Origin: Actinomycetes bacterium
Lineage (GTDB): Bacteria; Actinomycetota; Actinomycetes; Actinomycetales; Dermatophilaceae
Direction: 5' to 3'
DNA: 17,043 nt
Assembly: GCA_023451855.1 (NCBI GenBank)
Contig: JAEXXY010000025.1
Span: 1-17,043, forward strand
Part shown: in pieces, positions 14,130 to 17,043 of the stretch
Layout: every line of letters starts with the position of its first letter
Position numbering within the stretch: the stretch's first letter is position 1
Notes under the pieces: generated by a model
What the model was told of the DNA's origin: nothing
Seen by the model: only the letters and a program-made list of their open reading frames with translations
Databases searched by the model: none
Translations under genes and position numbers: made by a program

Positions 14130-14698
14130 AGACGGACGGTGGTGAGGCTCGCCGGGTCACGGTCGAACATCCGCGCCCCGAGGCGCAGCAGGGACCCGGA
14201 CAGGGCCTCGTCGTCGACGTCCGGCAGCGACAGGCACGCGGCGAGCAGGCCGGCCACGTAGGCGTGGGCGGCGACGCGTCGGTCGAGGGTGTCCTCGTCG
14301 GCGACGGCGACCTCGGTCAGCTCGTCGACCCATTCCTGCCCGCGGCCGACGACGGTGAGCTCGTCGGCCATGTCCTCGAGGCCGCGGAGCATGGCGATGG
14401 CGCTGCGGTGCTTGACGACGAGGGCAGCCGCATGCTCGAGCGCGAAGGCCACGGCGTCGCTCGGCGGGGCCTCGGTCGCGCCGGCGCGGATGCGCTCGAC
14501 GTCGACGACGAGCGGGTCGAGCAGCTCCTCGAGGATCGCCGTCTTGGTCTTGAAGTGGTAGAGCAGCGCGGCCTTCGAGCAGCCGGCCTCGTCGGCGATC
14601 ATCTGCAGCGACGTGCCGCGGAAGCCGATGCCGGCGAACATCCGCTGGGCGACGTCGACGATCTCGCGCCGCAGCGCGTCGCGGGGTGGCCTGCTCAT
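14126..14698 (-). CDS. TetR-family transcriptional repressor
   Basis: A 190-residue TetR regulator. The N-terminal DNA-binding domain (about 8-57) reads REIVDVAQRMFAGIGFRGTS, LQMIADEAGCSKAALLYHF and KTKTAILEELL, with the helix-turn-helix around 30-50. The variable C-terminal helices would bind an inducer, perhaps a compound exported by the MMPL transporter encoded next. The ATG at 14698 is chosen because the TetR fold begins a few residues later. CACCAT ends six bases upstream, and the operator cluster would otherwise be inside the gene. A TTG at 14734 and GTG at 14713 are possible but less likely. Overlap of promoter and operator implies autorepression. It lies upstream of and codirectional with the MMPL gene. 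Confidence 0.92.
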   Translation of the reverse strand: MSRPPRDALRREIVDVAQRMFAGIGFRGTSLQMIADEAGCSKAALLYHFKTKTAILEELLDPLVVDVERIRAGATEAPPSDAVAFALEHAAALVVKHRSAIAMLRGLEDMADELTVVGRGQEWVDELTEVAVADEDTLDRRVAAHAYVAGLLAACLSLPDVDDEALSGSLLRLGARMFDRDPASLTTVRL

Positions 14699-14704
14699 GG
14701 AGCG

Positions 14705-14766
14705 ATGGTGCACTGACCGATCGGTCAGCGTCAAACCGATCGGTCAGGAACCGTCCGTTCGGTCAG
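14705..14766 (-). promoter_or_regulatory. tetR promoter with three operator units at 19-bp spacing
   Basis: On the - strand TTGACG (14734-14729) and CACCAT (14710-14705) are 18 bp apart and the -10 box ends six bases before the ATG, a leaderless arrangement. The spacer contains the perfect 16-bp palindrome CTGACCGATCGGTCAG (14713-14728). On the + strand the 10-mer G(A/T)TCGGTCAG recurs at 14719, 14738 and 14757, exactly 19 bp apart. The middle copy keeps the ACCGATCGGT core and the third is mainly a half-site. Confidence 0.75.
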
Positions 14767-14788
14767 GTAGCGGCGGCGACCGGTCCGC

Positions 14789-15880
14789 TCAGGCCATCTG
14801 CGGCCAGGAGAACCCGACCCGCGCACCTCCCCAACGGGACGAGCCGATCTCGAGCCGGCCACCCCGCCGGGACGCCGTCTCCTCGACCATGCCGAGCCCG
14901 AGCCCCGTCTGCGACAGCTCGTCGCCGAAGGCATCCGACGGACCTCCCTGTGCCGCAGCGGAACCCGGTTCCGCCTTCGCAAGCCCGTTGACGGCCGCTC
15001 CTGGCTCTGTCGCCGGTGGCTGCGCGCCTGCGAGAACCGCCTGGCGGGTGCCCGCCGAGAAGCCGGGGCCGGAGTCCGAGACCCCGAGGGTGATCCACCC
15101 GTCGAGCCCGCGGGTGCCGAAGAGCTCGATCGTGTCACCGGGACGGGTGTAGCGGATCGCGTTCTCGACGAGGGTGTCCAGGCATGCCCGCAGCCGCTCG
15201 GGCGAACATCTCGACGTGCCGGCGCTGGCCGTCACGAGCCACTCGCGCTCGGCGGCGGCGGCCCATGCGTTGCGGGTGCGCACCAGGAGCTCGTCGAGGT
15301 CGACGGCCTCGAGCTCGAGGTCCTGCTGTGCGAGCAGGCTCCGGACGAGCCGCTCGCAGACACGGGTCAGCCGCTTGAGCTCGTCGCTGACGATGGACAG
15401 CTCGATGGCCGACTCGGTGCCGACGTGCCGGTCCTCGAGCACCTCGATGTAGCCACGGGTGATGGTGAGCGGCGAGCGCATCTCGTGCGACGTGCGGCGC
15501 GTCAGCAGCTCACGCGAGCGGGCCTCGCGGCTCTCCCGCTCGTGCAGCGCAGTGAGCGCCGCGATCGCGGCCTGCCGACGCCGGACGTGCACGACCATGA
15601 GCGCCATGAGCAGGAGCATGAGCGGGATCTCGGCGCCCTCCTGCCAGTCGAGGACGTCCTCGGCCACGCGCACGACGAGGATCGACCCCGTGATGACGGT
15701 GAAGACGGCCAGGCTGATCCACGTCTCGGCCGCGCTCCACACCTCCAGCCCGAAGCACAGCGCGAACGTCGCCCAGGCGATGTGGTACGGCACGGTCTCA
15801 CTGCCGGGGACGGCCCACATCACCGCTGAGCAGACGAGTCCGACGACGACCCAGACCCAGAACGACCGCCGAGCCACCAC
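14789..15880 (-). CDS. Membrane sensor histidine kinase with extended ATP lid
   Basis: The 363-residue kinase partner of the adjacent response regulator. Four N-terminal membrane spans are visible at about 7-24, 33-49, 54-72 and 85-99, with almost no extracytoplasmic domain, so sensing is probably in or at the membrane. A short linker leads to the HisKA dimerisation helix with the phospho-acceptor His132 in SHEMRSPLTITRGYIEVLED. The ATPase domain has the N box (ENAIRYT, Asn240), G1 (DSGPG, 269-273) and G2 (TGLGLG, 325-330). The lid between G1 and G2 is about 51 residues of Ala/Gly/Pro-rich sequence without a recognisable F box, longer than in EnvZ-like kinases. It starts at one of two consecutive GTG codons (15880 or 15877), nine bases after the regulator's stop, with GGGAGG overlapping that stop. 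The signal is unknown. Confidence 0.93.
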   Translation of the reverse strand: MVARRSFWVWVVVGLVCSAVMWAVPGSETVPYHIAWATFALCFGLEVWSAAETWISLAVFTVITGSILVVRVAEDVLDWQEGAEIPLMLLLMALMVVHVRRRQAAIAALTALHERESREARSRELLTRRTSHEMRSPLTITRGYIEVLEDRHVGTESAIELSIVSDELKRLTRVCERLVRSLLAQQDLELEAVDLDELLVRTRNAWAAAAEREWLVTASAGTSRCSPERLRACLDTLVENAIRYTRPGDTIELFGTRGLDGWITLGVSDSGPGFSAGTRQAVLAGAQPPATEPGAAVNGLAKAEPGSAAAQGGPSDAFGDELSQTGLGLGMVEETASRRGGRLEIGSSRWGGARVGFSWPQMA

Positions 15881-15889
15881 GGCCCTCCC

Positions 15890-16558
15890 TCAGTCCTCGT
15901 AGAAGCAGTAGCCGACGCCGCGGACGGTCTCCACCGGCAGCTCCTGGCCGAGCTTGCTCCGGAGCCGTCCGACGCACACCTCGACGACGTTGCTGCCGGG
16001 GTCGAACTCGAGCCCCCACACGTCGTGGAGCAGCTCCTCGCGGCGGCACACCTGGCCGCGTCGACGCATGAGGTGGGCCAGGAGGCTGAACTCCCGCTCG
16101 GTCAGCGTCACGCCGACGTCGCGGAAGGCTGCCCGTCGCCGGCCGAGGTCGAGACGGACCCCGCCGGCCTCGAGCACCTGGTCGTCGCGAGTCGGGCGCA
16201 CCTGGCCGACGTTGCGGCGGACCCGTGCGAGCAGCTCGGTGAGGCTGAACGGCTTGGCCACGACGTCGACGGCCCCGTTGTCGAGCGCCTGCACCCGGGC
16301 CCCCACGTCGGTGACGCCGGACAGGACGATGACCGGAGGCATGTCGGTGCGCTCCCTCATCGTCTTGAGCACGGCCAGTCCGCTCGGACCCGGCATGACG
16401 AGGTCGAGCAGCACGAGGTCGACTCCCCCACCTTGGAGGCGGTCGAGCGCTGCGTTGGCGGTGGCGGCCGTCACGACCGAATGCCCCTCCGAGGAGAGCG
16501 ATCTCGCCAACAGTCCCCGAATGCGTTCTTCGTCGTCGACGACCATGACTGTGGCCAT
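15890..16558 (-). CDS. OmpR/PhoB-family response regulator
   Basis: A 222-residue two-domain regulator. The receiver domain has the acidic pair Asp8-Asp9, the phosphorylated Asp52 in LVLLDLVMPG, Ser80 and Lys102 (AKPF). The C-terminal winged helix (about 128-222) contains LTEREFSLLAHLMRRRGQVCRREELLHDVWG in content, then NVVEVCVGRLRSKLG and the wing VRGVGYCFYED. The ATG at 16558 has AAGGGGGGG upstream with five bases of spacing. It is cotranscribed with the histidine kinase. Proteins of this family bind tandem direct repeats spaced about 11 bp, and such an array lies upstream at 16696-16789. It is not recognisable as PhoP, RegX3 or MtrA by sequence alone; its place near the phosphate genes proves nothing about its stimulus. 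Confidence 0.95.
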   Translation of the reverse strand: MATVMVVDDEERIRGLLARSLSSEGHSVVTAATANAALDRLQGGGVDLVLLDLVMPGPSGLAVLKTMRERTDMPPVIVLSGVTDVGARVQALDNGAVDVVAKPFSLTELLARVRRNVGQVRPTRDDQVLEAGGVRLDLGRRRAAFRDVGVTLTEREFSLLAHLMRRRGQVCRREELLHDVWGLEFDPGSNVVEVCVGRLRSKLGQELPVETVRGVGYCFYED

Positions 16559-16585
16559 CCTGGCCCCCCCTTGACGTCCCCCGTA

Positions 16586-16607
16586 CTGACAAGTCAGATC
16601 AGTTCAG
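16586..16607. repeat. Small inverted and direct repeats before the response-regulator gene
   Basis: CTGAC-AA-GTCAG (16586-16597) is an inverted repeat. On the - strand three CTGA(A/T/C) pentamers run head to tail next to it. It lies about 28 bp upstream of the start codon, probably in the leader or promoter. Its function is unknown. Confidence 0.3.
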
Positions 16608-16695
16608 CACCTGTGAGCTCCCTGATGGGTGGATGTCCGGAATGTCGTTATCGTGCTGTGGAACGAATCGGCACGGTCCCGGACGAAACGGGGGC

Positions 16696-16789
16696 CGTTC
16701 CTGACGGGAACATGACAAGGGCGTGTGCGCGACCTGACCGGGGTGTGATGCGGGCCTCGGCCGAAGATGACCGATGCGTGAGCGCCGAC
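16696..16789 (-). promoter_or_regulatory. 11-bp-phased GTCA direct-repeat array, candidate OmpR/PhoB-family binding region
   Basis: On the + strand TGA occurs at 16702, 16713, 16735, 16746, 16768 and 16779, all on one 11-bp register; the two missing register positions are TGT (16724) and TCG (16757). Four copies are TGAC. On the - strand this is a series of (G/C/T)GTCA-cored 11-bp units, the pattern bound by OmpR/PhoB-family dimers. The array lies in the roughly 320-bp gap between the regulator gene (start 16558) and the rightward partial gene. No clear -10 box was found on either side. GTTCC-TGACG-GGAAC (16697-16711) is an inverted repeat at its left end. Confidence 0.5.
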
Positions 16790-16879
16790 CCCGTCCCGGT
16801 GCGGATGGCCGGCCGAGGTGCGACGGTCGGTCTCGGCGGCCGCGTGTGGGGCCGCCGCAGAGGCGTACGGGGGTGCACC

Positions 16880-17043
16880 GTGGACGAGGTACGGGGTCGG
16901 TGGGTGGCACGCGCCGCCTCAGGCCCTCTCCTGACCGCGTCCTCCCCGACGGCTGCGTTGCGCTCCCGGCCGCGAATCACGCTGTCGCTGTGTGCGGCCC
17001 TGCTGGTGCTGGCCGGGTTGGGCGGCGACCCGTCGGCTCGGAC
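16880..17043 (+). CDS. Start of a probable exported or membrane protein, cut by the window edge
   Basis: From the GTG at 16880 the frame stays open to the right edge (54 codons). The translation has a basic region (RSRPR) followed by a hydrophobic run ITLSLCAALLVLAGLGG, like a signal peptide or first membrane span, and then DPSAR. Third codon positions are mostly G or C, as in a real gene here. GGGGG (16869-16873) lies six bases upstream as a ribosome site. An in-frame ATG at 16805 and GTG at 16799 are alternative starts, but they would add an Arg/Gly-rich stretch that looks non-coding. It is divergent from the two-component genes and preceded by the 11-bp repeat array, so it may be a target of that system. 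The product is not recognised. Confidence 0.45.
   Translation, partial: MDEVRGRWVARAASGPLLTASSPTAALRSRPRITLSLCAALLVLAGLGGDPSAR

Overview
The window is high-GC DNA with a strong G/C bias at third codon positions. It carries a mycothiol biosynthesis gene (mshD, only its 3' part), a Nudix-phosphatase fusion of MutT1 type beside ppk1, and TANNNT-type -10 boxes placed directly in front of start codons. Together these indicate a chromosomal segment of an actinomycete. A relative of Micrococcales/Intrasporangiaceae is possible, but that is only an impression from protein style. No insertion sequence, prophage, CRISPR array, tRNA or rRNA was seen.

Region 1 (1-10190) is a phosphate and polyphosphate block. 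On the + strand lie the 3' part of mshD, ppk1 (polyphosphate kinase), mutT1 (Nudix plus histidine phosphatase) and the high-affinity phosphate ABC operon pstS-pstC-pstA-pstB. Converging from the - strand is a two-gene unit, a DUF47/PhoU-like protein followed by a PiT-type low-affinity phosphate transporter. A large hairpin separates the two convergent units. The 9-mer GTTCACCCG, the core of the 11-bp PHO-box unit known from Streptomyces PhoP, was noticed at three places. All are non-coding and lie upstream of ppk1, pstS and the DUF47-pit pair, so the block reads as one candidate PhoP-type regulon for uptake, storage and transporter switching. No phoU gene is present.

Region 2 (10191-11855) holds two small - strand genes of unknown function (90 and 204 codons) with an unusually structured 500-bp gap between them. 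Reading along the - strand, the gap has a hairpin overlapping the stop of the 204-residue gene. Next come about seven GGTGTCGTC-type repeats at roughly 13-bp spacing. A near-consensus promoter (TTGGAC, 17 bp, TATCCT) follows, and then a segment that can fold into a closed, branched RNA starting 2-3 nt after the predicted transcription start. This is the best candidate in the window for something not previously described.

Region 3 (11856-14766) is a tetR-MMPL transporter unit on the - strand. The tetR promoter carries three operator-like units at exact 19-bp spacing. One is a perfect 16-bp palindrome sitting between the -35 and -10 boxes, which points to autorepression.

Region 4 (14789-17043) has an OmpR/PhoB-type response regulator and a membrane histidine kinase on the - strand, and the start of a probable exported or membrane protein gene running off the right edge on the + strand. 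Between them, all six TGA trinucleotides in a 95-bp stretch fall in one 11-bp phase. On the other strand this is a GTCA-cored direct-repeat array of the kind OmpR/PhoB-family regulators bind.
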